A DNA stretch of 64,000 nt from Candidatus Thiodiazotropha sp. 'RUGA' (GTDB taxonomy: Bacteria; Pseudomonadota; Gammaproteobacteria; Chromatiales; Chromatiaceae). The DNA lies in assembly GCA_016842065.1 (NCBI GenBank), contig JAEPDS010000001.1, positions 62,001-126,000 on the forward strand. Reading direction: 5' to 3'. The notes beneath the pieces are model-generated. The model ran no database searches and was not told the origin of the DNA. It saw only the letters and a list, made by a program, of their open reading frames with translations. Below are positions 36,539-44,665 of this stretch, piece by piece; position 1 is the first letter of the stretch; every line of letters starts with the position of its first letter. A program made the translations under genes and the position numbers.

Positions 36539-39500
36539 TTAATAACTTTCTGAAGAGAGACCTTTGTTCTCTCTGCGTCTGGCGATTCTCTCCTGCAGTC
36601 CCATTAACAGATCCCACAACACCGGAATGATAAACAGGGTCAATGCCGTGGCTGCGGCAAGCCCGGTAACGAAGGTCGATGCCATGGTGCCCCATACCAG
36701 TGAATAGCTGGGGAAACCCACTGCCATTGGCAGCAGCCCCAGAGTGGTGGTCAGGGTGGTAAGCAGAATCGGCCGCAGGCGAATATGCACCCCTTCGGTG
36801 ATCGCTTCGCGTCGAGTCATACCACTGCGATATCTTTTGTTGATGAAGTCGATCAGTACCAGCGCATCGTTGACCACCACACCCGCCACACCGATCACCG
36901 CAATAAAACTGTTGACGGTAAACAGGGACTGGGTGACTAACTTGCCGAACACCACGCCGATCAAGGCGAAGACCACCGCAGAGAGTATGATCAACGGCTG
37001 CAGATAGGACTGAAACTGGGTCGCCAGAATCACATACATCACCAGTACGGCGATGATGAAGGCATAGGCCAGCGACTGGAAGGAGCGTTGGGTATCCTCA
37101 TGTTCACCGCCAAAGGTTACCGTAGCACCGGGATACTCCTCACGAATGGTCTCATAGTGGCGTCTTACCGCCTCCACAACCGCCGGCGTTGAAGTGGGCG
37201 CACCCTCGCGAATATCGGCTTTCAGACTGATTGCCCTCTGTCCCTGGTAGCGCTTGATCTCACCACTCTCGTTATAGGCTTTGACCTGTACCAGGTCGCT
37301 TAAATAGACCGGCCGCCCGGCATCCTCGATCACCGGTATATAGAGGGCATTTTCCGGCTCTCTCAAGGCGCCGGGATCGATCCGCAGTTTGATATCGACC
37401 TCTTCATCGATGTGCCGGTACTTGCCGAGATAACGACCATCCAGGACGCTCGCTGCCAGTTGCGCCACCTGGCTGTTGTCGAGGCCATACTCAGCCACCA
37501 GCTGTTGATCCACCTGCAGACGAAACACCCGTTTGGGCACACCTTTGTCATCCTTCAGATCGATCAGGTTTGGTCCGATCGCTTCGGAAGCCTGCATGAA
37601 TTTCAGTAACTCAGCGGACAACGCCGATACCGCTTCGACATTCGCACCAACCACCCGCACGTTGATATCCTTGCCACTGGGCGGTCCATCATTCTGCGGA
37701 TGCACGTGTAGATGATAACCATCCTTTTCATAGATCGGTTTCAGCTTGTCCCGCATCCTTTGCAGATGAGCCAGAGGATCATCGAAGCTCTGCTGCTTGG
37801 CGCTCGGCATGGTAACAATCACGGAACCGTGATTGTTACCGTAGATCGGCTCGTAATCCTCGTTGAAGTACATCCCGGCCAGCCCGGATGCGGCACTGGC
37901 CATCCCCGGACCATCCTCCATCACCGTCTGTGCGATCTGTTTCACCCGACTGTCGATCTCATCGAGGGAGACATTGCTCGGCCCAACCACATCCACATAG
38001 TAGATTTTGTAGTCATCGGGGAAAAACTGAATCCGGATAAGTGGCACCTTACCGCTGGCGGAGAGTCCGATGATCGCCACCGAAACCACAAACAGTACAG
38101 AGACAGTGACCACCGACAGCACCCGGTAGCGCATGGTCAGATTGAGTAGCCAGTCGGTAAAGCGACGGGCGACCCGCATCATGGCGTTGTCCCGCTCCAA
38201 TAACTTCACCGCATTCTGACTGCGCGGACCGAAATCGAGATAGTGGATCGGCAGAATCAACAGACATTCGATCAGTGAGGCGACGATGGCAAAGGTAACC
38301 GCCTTCGGTACCAGGGCAAAAAACTGTCCGGTTGAACCGGTCATGATCAGCATCGGCAGGAACGCGGCCACTGTGGTCATGGTGGCCGAGATGACCGGTA
38401 ACGCCACCTCCGTGGTACCGTTGATGATGGCATCCCGCAGGGGATCGCCCTCCTGCACATGGCGGTAGATGTTCTCGGTCACCACGATTGCATCATCCAC
38501 CACGATTCCGGTCACCAAGACAAACGAGAACAGGGTGATCTCATTCAAGCTGTTACCGGTGAGATACATGATCAACATGGTGATCATGAAAGCGAAGGGA
38601 ATGCCGATCGTGACCAGCCCGGCATTGCGAACTCCCATAAAGTACCAGATGATCAGCGAAACCAGGCTGATACCCACCAGCATGTTCATTCCCAGGGTAC
38701 TCAATCCATCCTTGATGTAGACAGTCGAATCCTGGGTCAGAACCAGATCCACCCCTTGCGCTTTCAGGGTCGGACGGAACTCCTCCACAATCGCGATCAC
38801 CTGATCGCGGATCTTCATGGCATTACCCTTTTCCGACTTGATGATCTTCAATCCCAATGAGGGCTTGCCGTTTACCGAGGCAATGACGATCGGATCCCGG
38901 TAGTCCATACCGATTCGACTGGCCAGATCGGACACCTTGACCAGACTGCCATCCGCATCCCGCCGTACCACGGTGGACTGGACCTGTTCCAAATTGTTGA
39001 AACGCTCATCCATCTTGACCAGGAACTCACCGCTGTCGTTGGTGTATTTGCCGGCCGGGATGGTGTGATTGGCGCCAATCAGTGCCTGTGCCACCTGATC
39101 AAAAGTGACACCGAGTTCACGCAGTTTCTGCGCATCCAGGTAGATGTGAAACTCCTGGGTCTGTTTGCCGGAAAACTCCACCTGCTGCACTTCCGGCACT
39201 TTGAGGATTCGGGTCTTGATCTCCTCCCCCATCAAAGCCAGCGCCCGATTGCTCTGGTCACCAAGCAGGTTGACCGCAATCACCGGCAACCAGTCCTGAA
39301 CTTTTGCATTCAGTAGCTGTGGAGGATCGACACCTTGCGGCAACTCACTGATTACATTCAGGACTTCAAACCGAACTTCATTGAAGAGCGTGTCATAATC
39401 GGAATCGTCGATGAATTTGACGCGAATATTGGAGCGCCCACTGAACGAAGTGGAGTTGATCCACTCCACATCATCGACCTGCTCCAGCGCATCTTCGATC

Positions 39501-39700
39501 TTACGGGTTACCAGGCTCTCCACCTCCACCGGGGAGGCACCGGGGTAGACTGTGGAGATGATGACTTCACCAAAACCAAAGTTGGGGTAGCGTTCGGCCG
39601 GCAGTGCAAACAGGGTGATAAACCCCACCACGATCAACACCACAAACATCAGATTATAGAAAACCCGCTGTTTCAGTGAGAAAGCGACAAGATCACGCAT
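36539..39700 (-). CDS. RND-family efflux pump inner-membrane protein (AcrB/MdtB-like)
   Basis: A 1053-residue resistance-nodulation-division transporter. The N-terminal helix (MRDLVAFSLKQRVFYNLMFVVLIVVGFITLFALP) and pore region PGASPVEVESLVTRKIEDAL are standard. The proton-relay Asp pair sits in VTGIVVDDAIVVTENIYRHV (about 400-418), and the second half repeats the plan with AFIIAVLVMYVILATQFQSYLQPL and VVNDALVLIDFINKR (about 970). Twelve membrane spans are expected, and two large periplasmic loops. It pumps lipophilic or metal-like compounds with the adaptor encoded 8 bases upstream and an outer-membrane channel not seen here. The substrate class cannot be told from the sequence. Confidence 0.92.
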   Translation of the reverse strand: MRDLVAFSLKQRVFYNLMFVVLIVVGFITLFALPAERYPNFGFGEVIISTVYPGASPVEVESLVTRKIEDALEQVDDVEWINSTSFSGRSNIRVKFIDDSDYDTLFNEVRFEVLNVISELPQGVDPPQLLNAKVQDWLPVIAVNLLGDQSNRALALMGEEIKTRILKVPEVQQVEFSGKQTQEFHIYLDAQKLRELGVTFDQVAQALIGANHTIPAGKYTNDSGEFLVKMDERFNNLEQVQSTVVRRDADGSLVKVSDLASRIGMDYRDPIVIASVNGKPSLGLKIIKSEKGNAMKIRDQVIAIVEEFRPTLKAQGVDLVLTQDSTVYIKDGLSTLGMNMLVGISLVSLIIWYFMGVRNAGLVTIGIPFAFMITMLIMYLTGNSLNEITLFSFVLVTGIVVDDAIVVTENIYRHVQEGDPLRDAIINGTTEVALPVISATMTTVAAFLPMLIMTGSTGQFFALVPKAVTFAIVASLIECLLILPIHYLDFGPRSQNAVKLLERDNAMMRVARRFTDWLLNLTMRYRVLSVVTVSVLFVVSVAIIGLSASGKVPLIRIQFFPDDYKIYYVDVVGPSNVSLDEIDSRVKQIAQTVMEDGPGMASAASGLAGMYFNEDYEPIYGNNHGSVIVTMPSAKQQSFDDPLAHLQRMRDKLKPIYEKDGYHLHVHPQNDGPPSGKDINVRVVGANVEAVSALSAELLKFMQASEAIGPNLIDLKDDKGVPKRVFRLQVDQQLVAEYGLDNSQVAQLAASVLDGRYLGKYRHIDEEVDIKLRIDPGALREPENALYIPVIEDAGRPVYLSDLVQVKAYNESGEIKRYQGQRAISLKADIREGAPTSTPAVVEAVRRHYETIREEYPGATVTFGGEHEDTQRSFQSLAYAFIIAVLVMYVILATQFQSYLQPLIILSAVVFALIGVVFGKLVTQSLFTVNSFIAVIGVAGVVVNDALVLIDFINKRYRSGMTRREAITEGVHIRLRPILLTTLTTTLGLLPMAVGFPSYSLVWGTMASTFVTGLAAATALTLFIIPVLWDLLMGLQERIARRRENKGLSSESY

Positions 39701-39708
39701 GGTTTGGT

Positions 39709-40713
39709 CTACTCAACGATCATTTGAAATTGATCCCCGGGCTTGATCTGTGGCGAAGTTACCCTGACCCAATCCCCATCGCTGCCATTGACCCGCCCGA
39801 GATAGACCACAGGAATCTCGCTACCGTCGGGACGCCGCATCCAATACTGTTCATAGCGTTGTTGCAGCGCCTGCTTTGGCACCACTACAGCGCCGGAGCG
39901 GGTCGGGATGCTTAAACTCAGCTCAACCCGCATGCCTCCCCGATGAGCCGGCAGACCTTCATTCAATTGCAGCTCAAAATGGATCTTGCGTGAACGTTCA
40001 TCAAAGGCGGGAGAGAGGCGTATCAACTGAACGGGTAGAACCAGCTGATAATCCGGTAAATTCACCGACAGACCTTGCTCTTGATCCTGCTGCTGCATCA
40101 GTGCACGAAACTCTGTGACACTGAGTGCGAATGGCACAATCAAGCGGCTGTAGTCACCGACCTCGACCACCGGCTCTCCCCCATTCACCCATTGCCCAGG
40201 TTCAACGAAACGTTTGATTATCTGCCATCCCTGAGGCACAGAAATACAGAGCCTCTCTTCCCGTTCCTTTAAAATCTTCTCTGCAATCGACAAAGTTTTG
40301 AGCTGATTTCGGGTCTTGTCCAGGTTTCTCTGAGCACTATCGAGCTGGCTTTCGGAAGAGCTGTTCTTCTTCACCAGTTTACTGTATCGCACCACCTCCT
40401 TGCGGTAGTAAGCCATATCCACCTGCAGCGCCTGCTGCTCAGCCTGATTGGTTCTCAGCTCAAGTTTCAGATAGGTGTTATCAAGACAGGCAAAGGGTGT
40501 CTCAGCATCCACCCGGTCTCCCACATCACCATTGACGCTCTCCACTCGGCCCGACTCTTCCGCTGACAGGGTCACTCGTGAGTGCGCACGGGTAAAGCCC
40601 GATTGGGTTTCGTTCTGCACGGCAACCCGGGCCTCGATCAGAGGATTCGCAACAGTCCGGCTGGAAGCCGGCAGTAGACACAGAAGAGATATAAGGATCG
40701 ACAACAATCTCAT
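39709..40713 (-). CDS. RND efflux periplasmic adaptor (HlyD/AcrA-type)
   Basis: A 334-residue membrane-fusion protein with an N-terminal signal (MRLLSILISLLCLLPASSRTVA). The lipoyl-like half ARVTLSAEESGRVESVNGDVGDRVDAETPFACLD is followed by a helical hairpin (about 85-150) and the second lipoyl half (VPQGWQIIKRFVEPGQWVNGGEPVVEVGD), then beta-barrel and membrane-proximal parts ending QIKPGDQFQMIVE. No lipobox is clear, so it may be a soluble or cleaved-signal protein. It is first in the two-gene pump operon. Confidence 0.9.
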   Translation of the reverse strand: MRLLSILISLLCLLPASSRTVANPLIEARVAVQNETQSGFTRAHSRVTLSAEESGRVESVNGDVGDRVDAETPFACLDNTYLKLELRTNQAEQQALQVDMAYYRKEVVRYSKLVKKNSSSESQLDSAQRNLDKTRNQLKTLSIAEKILKEREERLCISVPQGWQIIKRFVEPGQWVNGGEPVVEVGDYSRLIVPFALSVTEFRALMQQQDQEQGLSVNLPDYQLVLPVQLIRLSPAFDERSRKIHFELQLNEGLPAHRGGMRVELSLSIPTRSGAVVVPKQALQQRYEQYWMRRPDGSEIPVVYLGRVNGSDGDWVRVTSPQIKPGDQFQMIVE

Positions 40714-41285
40714 GACGGCACTATTCCGTTTACCTTAAATGGTAGTCAATCCAACAGAAACATAAAGCATCGGATGATTCCTCAATGTTTCAGTGGTTAT
40801 GGTCAAGTACAACTAACCTCTGACTGGTTACAATAGTTTACACATCCAGACCCGCTGTTTGCATAAACTTTGACTATTCATCTCAGTCGCTTTGTGCAAC
40901 AACTTAGGCATCCATGGGAAGACCGATTTGGAACATTGTGATGGATGTGCTGTGTAATGGTATACATTTAGGATTGAAACAGAGTTCATAGCCTCTTGGT
41001 ACTGCATGCGAATCGATCTGAGATCTGCATACAGGCGCCTTTGCATTAGGCGATGCCAGCAATTATCCGACTCAACTCTGACCAGCAACCTCTGCATAAA
41101 TATTATGGGTAGCTTCAGGAAAGATCGGCATAAACAGGCCATTCCATTCAATTCCGAATGACAAACCATAATACAGGGTATGGGCATTGCATTGACTGGT
41201 TTTTGTGATACCACCTCTCCAAGGATTTCGGAACACTGTTCACCGGATGAAGACTGTGGATCAGCGTAGATTTTTGGAGGCAATC
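40714..41285. other. Intergenic region without a supported gene
   Basis: It lies between the pump adaptor and the small RRM-like gene. There is a possible minus-strand reading frame (about 150 codons) in it, but its codons look random and it has no ribosome-binding site, so I treat it as non-coding. Promoters for both neighbours should be here. I see no strong hairpin. Confidence 0.4.
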
Positions 41286-41684
41286 ATGTGGATTTTTTAT
41301 AAGCACCTTCCGAAGAATGTAACCCTGAAGGAGATCCAGAGCGTCACCCTGAAGGGCGCCCGCAGCAATTGGTCACCCCTCTCCATATTCAATAAACCAA
41401 GCATTAAGCGTACAAAAATCATCCGTATCCGGGATCTTCAGAAGGACAGTATTGAATATCATGCCATCATCCAGGTTAATCCGACTTCCATAACCGATAC
41501 CATTATTGAGAACCTGGATGGCCGCACCGTCAATGGCCTCTATCTGAGACCTCACCGCTACCACAGAAGATTTGCCAATCGCGACAGACGAAATATGCAA
41601 AGCAATGAGAATCAGTCCGGCGAGCGGCGAAAATCGGACAGGCGTCGTGACAATCTGGTCACCAGAGTCATGGCGATCGACTGA
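41286..41684 (+). CDS. Small basic RRM-like protein
   Basis: A 132-residue protein. ATG 41286 is preceded by GGAGG at five-base spacing, a very good ribosome-binding site. The first 90 residues have the strand-helix-strand order of an RNA-recognition motif: MWIFYKHLPKNVTLKEIQS as strand 1 and helix 1, SIEYHAIIQV as the central strand, and TDTIIENLDGRTVNGLYLRP as helix 2 and strand 4. The tail is very rich in Arg (YHRRFANRDRRN, GERRKSDRRR). I infer an RNA-binding or nucleic-acid-binding protein. The named family is not certain and I do not assign a function. Confidence 0.65.
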   Translation: MWIFYKHLPKNVTLKEIQSVTLKGARSNWSPLSIFNKPSIKRTKIIRIRDLQKDSIEYHAIIQVNPTSITDTIIENLDGRTVNGLYLRPHRYHRRFANRDRRNMQSNENQSGERRKSDRRRDNLVTRVMAID

Positions 41685-41819
41685 ATAACGGATAGGTTTG
41701 GGTGAGTTCGATTTTCCGCGAAGGAACGCCAATCACCGCAAATGGACACAATAATATCAACCGCTCCAGAGGCTAAGCCTGCTACCTGAATCAGCCGCAG
41801 AGTATTCACAGCTGATTAT

Positions 41820-41850
41820 TAGGGCCTGTCAACACTAATCCGGCACCTTG
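41820..41850. repeat. Partial dispersed-repeat end
   Basis: TAGGGCCTGTCAACACTAATCC differs in two positions from the end of the 269-bp element. It lies alone between the RRM-like gene and the convergent lipase-like gene, so it is a remnant. Confidence 0.65.
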
Positions 41851-41948
41851 ATCGGTCATGTTCAGGGCTGCAGGTAGGCACGCTTAGGCTGAACCTGGCT
41901 CGTTTAGGCGCCAGCTTAATTGTTGCAGTCAACCAGCGACTTAGCTGC

Positions 41949-42743
41949 TCAAAGTGATGATAGAATATCGGCCAGCACTTCGCCATCAACCGGATGGAGT
42001 GAGTGACTGAGCGTAGTGTGCCGACTCTTCACCCGCCCTTTGAGCACTGGAATATTGTTCATATCCTGGCTGTAAGCCGGAACCACTTCATCCCCCATAC
42101 CCACAGGACCAGGTCGGATTACCGACACATATTCGACCTCCGGGTGTGGTTGACGGTTGAGCCAAAACAGCAGACTGCCGGGGTGTTCAGGGGTCAGATC
42201 GAGCAGTACCCCCCAGGAGTCTCGCACCACATCATAGATGTCCCCGACAAACAACGATTTCACCATACTGATCGGAAAAACATCATCCGTCTCATCCAAC
42301 GCCTGTACAGCCCGCCCTGTACCCAAATGGGGGGAGGCAATGGTGATCAGTGACTTAGCCTGTGGAAGGTCTGCCGTCACCAATGCCATACGCGCCACCA
42401 CGCCACCGGCCGAGTGCCCGACCAAAACCAGTGACTCGTCAGGATGCTTCTGAAGAATCGCATTCAGCATACCGCTGAGGATCCTGGCTTGGGTAGCAAT
42501 CGGCGCGATCGAAGGCAGTTCCACAGTATAAAACTTGTTTTCCGCCTCGACACCCGCCAGCGGCAGTAGACCTCGAGGTGTCGCGATACCAGCAGCCTGC
42601 CAGCCCCCCTGATGCAACAAATTGGTGACGCCACTGCGCTCCCAGGAAGCGGCGCTGCCGAGATAACCATGTACCAGCACCACCACATCGGCCTTTGACG
42701 ACAACGCCATCAGACTCAACAGTAAAGCAGTAAACCATTTCAT
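41949..42743 (-). CDS. Secreted lipase/esterase-like alpha/beta hydrolase
   Basis: A 264-residue hydrolase with a signal peptide (MKWFTALLLSLMALSSKA). The oxyanion region VVLVHGYLGSAASW lies near the start, the nucleophile elbow GHSAGG at about 110-115 (Ser), followed by Asp and His candidates in the second half (DEVVPAYS and SHSLHPVDGE). The fold is that of a small lipase or PGAP1-like acylhydrolase. A periplasmic location is expected. No substrate evidence exists in the context; it reads toward the repeat remnant and away from soeABC. Confidence 0.85.
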   Translation of the reverse strand: MKWFTALLLSLMALSSKADVVVLVHGYLGSAASWERSGVTNLLHQGGWQAAGIATPRGLLPLAGVEAENKFYTVELPSIAPIATQARILSGMLNAILQKHPDESLVLVGHSAGGVVARMALVTADLPQAKSLITIASPHLGTGRAVQALDETDDVFPISMVKSLFVGDIYDVVRDSWGVLLDLTPEHPGSLLFWLNRQPHPEVEYVSVIRPGPVGMGDEVVPAYSQDMNNIPVLKGRVKSRHTTLSHSLHPVDGEVLADILSSL

Positions 42744-42813
42744 GATCTAACCCTCCGTTTTGTTTACCCGCAACCTCAGTATCAGGGCCCTGCGTGCAGA
42801 GCCTGGAAATGTA

Positions 42814-43791
42814 CTACGCCATACTCTGGTAGTAGAGATTTTGCGGGTGTTTGGCCTCAGTAAAAAAGTAGTAGCGTTCGATCACCAAGCCGGCATACTG
42901 AATCAGGAATGCAGCGATCGGCAAGCGTGAGGATTCAAGCAGATAGGCAAGCAGTATCAGCAGTACCGGCAAGATGAAAACCATCAGCAGAAAGCCGTAG
43001 CGCAGCATCTGCAGCAGTGCATCGCTTTTGCCATGAAAGAACTCCCGGGTGTTGAACGCTCCACCCATGAACCCCTGGGCTTTTTGATGCAGCTTGGCAT
43101 GGTGCACGCCGATTGCTGACTGCATGCTGATCTTGCAGCGAAAATCACTGTTTCGATAGAGAGAGGCACCGCGTGTGATCGCTCCCAGCAGGGTCGCCAC
43201 AACCGCCCAGGTCCCATAGAAAACCACCAGACTGGATGAGGTATAGGCCGACAGAGCAGCCGCCAGCATGAATCCTGAAGCGATACCGAGAAACAGAAAA
43301 TTGGCCACGGTCAGTGGCGAGTACCAGGCTTTGATGAAACGCAAACTGGCATAGATCATCGCCGTACAGAGAAACAGCAGAAAGGTGGCCAGGGTTCCCA
43401 ATGCCCCGACGATCAGCGTGGCATCCACCGGCAGTGTCTGGGAGATGACAAACAGGGGCTGGGTCCAACCAAAATAGTGGAACAGCCCATAGAGAGCGGT
43501 AAACAGCATCGCCGCCGGCAAGATGATCACCTCACGGGACAACCAGGAGGTACGCCACTGGGTGGCAGCACGCCAGGCCCTTTCCGGACGCCCCAAATGA
43601 AACACCGACGCCACCAGCCCACCGATCAGTAGCAACAGCGCGATCAGACTGCCTTGGGCGTAAAACGCATCGGTCTGCGCCGGCAGCAGATTGGCCAGCG
43701 CATAGAGCTGACCGGTAAACAGGGCCAGAAACAGCCCTTGTCCAACGCCGATCAGCGTGGTCAGAAATATGACTGAAAAGGCTGGATGCAT
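42814..43791 (-). CDS. soeC: Sulfite dehydrogenase membrane anchor (DmsC/NrfD-like)
   Basis: A 325-residue protein with eight or so membrane spans, starting at FSVIFLTTLIGVGQGLFLAL. The DmsC-like motif HLGRPERAWRAATQWRTSWLSREVI is at about 64-88. In SoeABC this subunit anchors the cytoplasmic SoeAB to the membrane and passes electrons to quinone. It is third in the operon, 125 bases after soeB. Confidence 0.85.
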   Translation of the reverse strand: MHPAFSVIFLTTLIGVGQGLFLALFTGQLYALANLLPAQTDAFYAQGSLIALLLLIGGLVASVFHLGRPERAWRAATQWRTSWLSREVIILPAAMLFTALYGLFHYFGWTQPLFVISQTLPVDATLIVGALGTLATFLLFLCTAMIYASLRFIKAWYSPLTVANFLFLGIASGFMLAAALSAYTSSSLVVFYGTWAVVATLLGAITRGASLYRNSDFRCKISMQSAIGVHHAKLHQKAQGFMGGAFNTREFFHGKSDALLQMLRYGFLLMVFILPVLLILLAYLLESSRLPIAAFLIQYAGLVIERYYFFTEAKHPQNLYYQSMA

Positions 43792-43916
43792 AATAAACTC
43801 TCCAAAAACTCAAATAGCCTGAAGCCACTCAACAGAAGACGACCTCACAGCGCTGCGGTTGTCGACCTTTGACCTGGGTTGCTTCATTAACATAATCCCA
43901 TTGCCACCAGTGCCGA

Positions 43917-44642
43917 TTACCAGGCCACATCGTCCAGCGTCTCACCACCCTCAGGCAGACTGGGCAACTGCTCTTTCTTCAATGGGTTGTCAGCCCGAAC
44001 CAGCTCATCCTCATGGATCTGAATACGCGTCTTGCGACGTGGTAGATAGTGGTTGGCTGGCTTCGTTCCCCACTCGGGCTGCAGGGCGTAACCACCCTGC
44101 TCACGGATCGCCACGGAGACCTCTGAATCCGAATCATGCACATCACCGAACAGTCGCGCACTTGTCGGACAGGCCAGTACGCAGGCCGGCTTACGCTCCG
44201 ACTCGGGCAGACTCATATCGGTAATGCGATCGATACACAAAGTGCACTTTTTCATCACCCGCTGCTTTTCATCGATCTCCCGCGCACCGTAGGGGCAGGC
44301 CCAGGAGCAGTATTTGCATCCGATACACTTGTCATAGTCGACCAGCACCACGCCATTATCTTCACGCTTGTATGACGCACCGGTGGGGCAGACCGGCACG
44401 CAGGGCGGATCCTCACAATGCAGACAGGACTTTGGAAAGTGATAGGTCTCGGTATGTGGAAAGACACCCGCCTCATAGGTCTGCACCCGATTGAAGAAGG
44501 TGCCGGTTGGATCCTCCCCATAGGGGCGCTGGTCGGTCATCGGGCCGGCCCAACCGGAGGTGTTCCACTCTTTGCAACTGGTCACACAGGCGTGACAGCC
44601 GACACAGACATTTAGATCGATGACAAGTGCAAGTTGTGTCAT
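43917..44642 (-). CDS. soeB: Sulfite dehydrogenase iron-sulfur subunit
   Basis: A 241-residue electron-transfer subunit with four cysteine clusters: CVGCHACVTSC (about 15-25), CLHCEDPPCVPVCPTGA (about 74-90), CIGCKYCSWACP (about 106-117) and CTLCIDR together with CVLACP. This is the usual four-[4Fe-4S] ferredoxin-like plan of DMSO-reductase family beta subunits. It connects the molybdenum subunit to the membrane anchor. It starts 23 bases after soeA and has no signal peptide, consistent with a cytoplasmic enzyme. Confidence 0.9.
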   Translation of the reverse strand: MTQLALVIDLNVCVGCHACVTSCKEWNTSGWAGPMTDQRPYGEDPTGTFFNRVQTYEAGVFPHTETYHFPKSCLHCEDPPCVPVCPTGASYKREDNGVVLVDYDKCIGCKYCSWACPYGAREIDEKQRVMKKCTLCIDRITDMSLPESERKPACVLACPTSARLFGDVHDSDSEVSVAIREQGGYALQPEWGTKPANHYLPRRKTRIQIHEDELVRADNPLKKEQLPSLPEGGETLDDVAW

Positions 44643-44665
44643 GTTAAAACCACTCGTTAAATCAT

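Noticed and set aside
40828-41283. 151-residue reading frame on the minus strand
   Set aside because: Low-complexity composition without domains, no ribosome-binding site, and it covers the promoter and start of the RRM-like gene.
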